Shown in pieces: positions 62,601 through 64,000 of a DNA stretch of 64,000 nt. The notes beneath the pieces are model-generated. The model was not told where the DNA came from. It saw nothing but the letters and a program-made list of their open reading frames with translations, and did not search any database. The DNA lies in the NCBI GenBank assembly GCA_037127315.1, contig JBBBDQ010000230.1, positions 1,239,501 to 1,303,500 of the forward strand, in the 5' to 3' direction. The position numbers were made by a program, and so were the translations under genes. This DNA is from Ascarosepion bandense (taxonomy: Eukaryota; Mollusca; Cephalopoda; Sepiida; Sepiidae). Positions within the stretch are counted from its first letter, which is position 1. The number at the start of each line of letters is the position of its first letter.

Positions 62601-62911
62601 TAATTATAATTGTAATGAAACCTAGTCAGATCTTGTAAATTAATTAATATATTTTACTGCTTCTTTATTTAAAACAAACATATTAATCACTATACATCTA
62701 TTACATTGTTTATTTTCAATAAATTTTCAACATTCAAAAACCTAATACAATTTTATCAAAACTAATAATTCAATTAAATATTTATCATTTACCAATTTAT
62801 AAAGAAATACGCATGAAAACATGTTTAATCACAAATTTATAAACATTTAGAAAATCATACAAATATAGGAACCAACTGTAAGGAAATCCGTATTATTTAC
62901 CATTTTATAAA
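62597..62911. repeat. 315-bp direct repeat, right copy
   Basis: See left copy. It is followed by more diverged partial repeats of the same motif at 62910-63210 (shared 'TATGAAAACA', 'AAATCATACAAA', 'GGAACGAACT'). Confidence 0.93.
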
Positions 62912-63461
62912 AATCGAAAAAAGTGGCAATTAGCCGATGTTTAGATAATAATTCCAATAAAAAATATAATGAACAAAATCAGTATTATTTAATCTTCTAT
63001 AAAGTCCGAATAAAATGGCAATTAGCTGATGTTTTGATAACAATTCTCATAAAAAAGGCAGTGCAATATTTATCATGTATAATTTATAAACAAATAAGTA
63101 TGAAAACAATTTTTATTTATAAACATATAAACATCTACCAAATCATACAAACATGGGAACGAACTAAAAGAAAATTTGTATTAGTTATAATTTTATAAAG
63201 TTCGAATCAATTGGTAATTAATCAATGCGTTTCCACCCAAACCAATAAACAATATGATAAATAAACAAAGAAAATGTAATGTTCATTTTTTGCATTTATC
63301 TTTTTTTCAAATTTTAATAATCGCTTTTTCAAACAATAAACATTGCCGAGGAGTGAAGATAGTATAAATAATCTGAGTGTCATAGGAAAAACTGTTTTTG
63401 ACACCAGTTTTAATTTATTTGTCACTGCCTTTGTTTATTTATATCATAACATTAAGAACAG

Positions 63462-63513
63462 TCTTCTTCTTCTTCTTCTTCTTCTTCTTCTTCTTCTTCT
63501 TCTTCTTCTTCTT
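63462..63513. repeat. (CTT)n microsatellite
   Basis: About 17 CTT units followed by a CAT-rich end to 63539. Confidence 0.97.
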
Positions 63514-63539
63514 CATCATCATCATCCTCATCATCATCA

Positions 63540-63645
63540 TGTGTTTAAAAATAAGCTTCTGTTTGTCAATCATCACAGGCAACACCTCCTGCCTCCCATA
63601 AGCATGGACCAAGCGAGTCTCGCATGCGAGAGAGATGTTGGAGAG
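63540..63645 (+). mobile_element. Short LINE-J RT fragment
   Basis: Decodes to 'FKNKLLFVNHHRQHLLPPI' followed by 'SMDQASL', matching 'SKTKLLSTNHHRQLHLPPI' of the 39-kb copy. Confidence 0.75.
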
Positions 63646-64000
63646 TGTAAAATAATATGTCATCTCTAATAACTCTTTCGGGCTCTATCAAGTCTAGAAG
63701 GTAAAGACTGGGTTGTTCCCGTCAAAAATATGACAACGGAACTCCATTTTCGGTCTGATCTGGCTTTTGTAAAGGTAAAAAGATAACAGAAGGTGTCAGG
63801 CTCTTATGAAGCAGTACAGGACGCTGACCATTTTACCTGCATCAAAATTTAATGAAAGACTGAAATACATTCAACATTTTACTGGATAATAAAAGGTCAA
63901 AGTTTAACAAAACGTTTAAAGTTTAACAAAAAACGTTACACTTTACGAATTGCAGTACACAAAACAACTTGACTTGTAGTGTGGCCATATCAAGGGTCGA
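63646..64000. other. Unassigned end of window
   Basis: Nothing recognised; a short direct repeat 'AAAGTTTAACAAAACGTTT' / 'AAAGTTTAACAAAAAACGTT' lies at 63898 and 63918. Confidence 0.45.

Noticed and set aside
61730..62911. LTR pair of a small retrotransposon
   Set aside because: No TG/CA termini, no primer-binding site or polypurine tract, and the interior is a LINE-J fragment.

Overview
The window looks like non-genic, repeat-dominated nuclear DNA from an invertebrate metazoan, most plausibly a cephalopod of the Octopus type. The grounds are AT-rich sequence, very dense (TA)n, (TG)n, GATA and GGAA arrays, and LINE, Penelope-like and SINE families that I recognise from memory of octopus sequence. 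This is an inference; no database was searched. No intact host gene, tRNA gene or CRISPR array was found. Almost everything that can be named is a mobile-element relic. Working names used below: LINE-R (RTE-like, APE endonuclease plus RT), LINE-J (CR1/L2/Jockey-type RT), LINE-Z (a LINE with a zinc-knuckle-like C-terminal region), PLE (Penelope-like), SINE-A and SINE-B (tRNA-derived), SINE-5S (5S rRNA-derived), FB (foldback).

Layout. 0-10 kb: a deleted LINE-R, two LINE-Z tails, the first Helitron, FB1 and a Tc1-like relic. 10-17 kb: a 390-bp GATA array, a mariner-like element with long terminal inverted repeats (TIRs), two Helitrons and a transposase relic. 17-26 kb: LINE-J interrupted by SINE-5S, two more Helitrons and more LINE-J. 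26-32 kb: a large foldback, a Penelope-like RT relic, and a mosaic of small elements separated by (TA)n. 32-35 kb: the most complete LINE-R. 36 kb: a GGAA/GAAA higher-order array. 39-42 kb: the most complete LINE-J. 42.2-43.9 kb: a decayed but still intron-containing pseudogene of an uncharacterised multicopy invertebrate protein family. 44-50 kb: SINEs and LINE-J ends. 50.7-52.1 kb: a second Penelope-like relic. 53-58 kb: SINE-B copies tailed by (TA)n, a mariner relic and a textbook SINE-5S with an 11-bp target duplication. 58-59 kb: a second GA-rich array. 60-64 kb: LINE-J copies and a nearly identical 315-bp direct repeat.

How the parts relate. Non-autonomous families sit beside possible autonomous partners, and (TA)n arrays act both as 3' tails (SINE-B, PLE ends) and as landing sites (TIR elements, foldbacks). 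The strongest points for follow-up are the SINE-5S family, the five-member Helitron family with microsatellites at fixed internal positions, the intron-bearing pseudogene, the two Penelope-like relics, and the (TA)n-separated mosaic at 30.2-31.3 kb.
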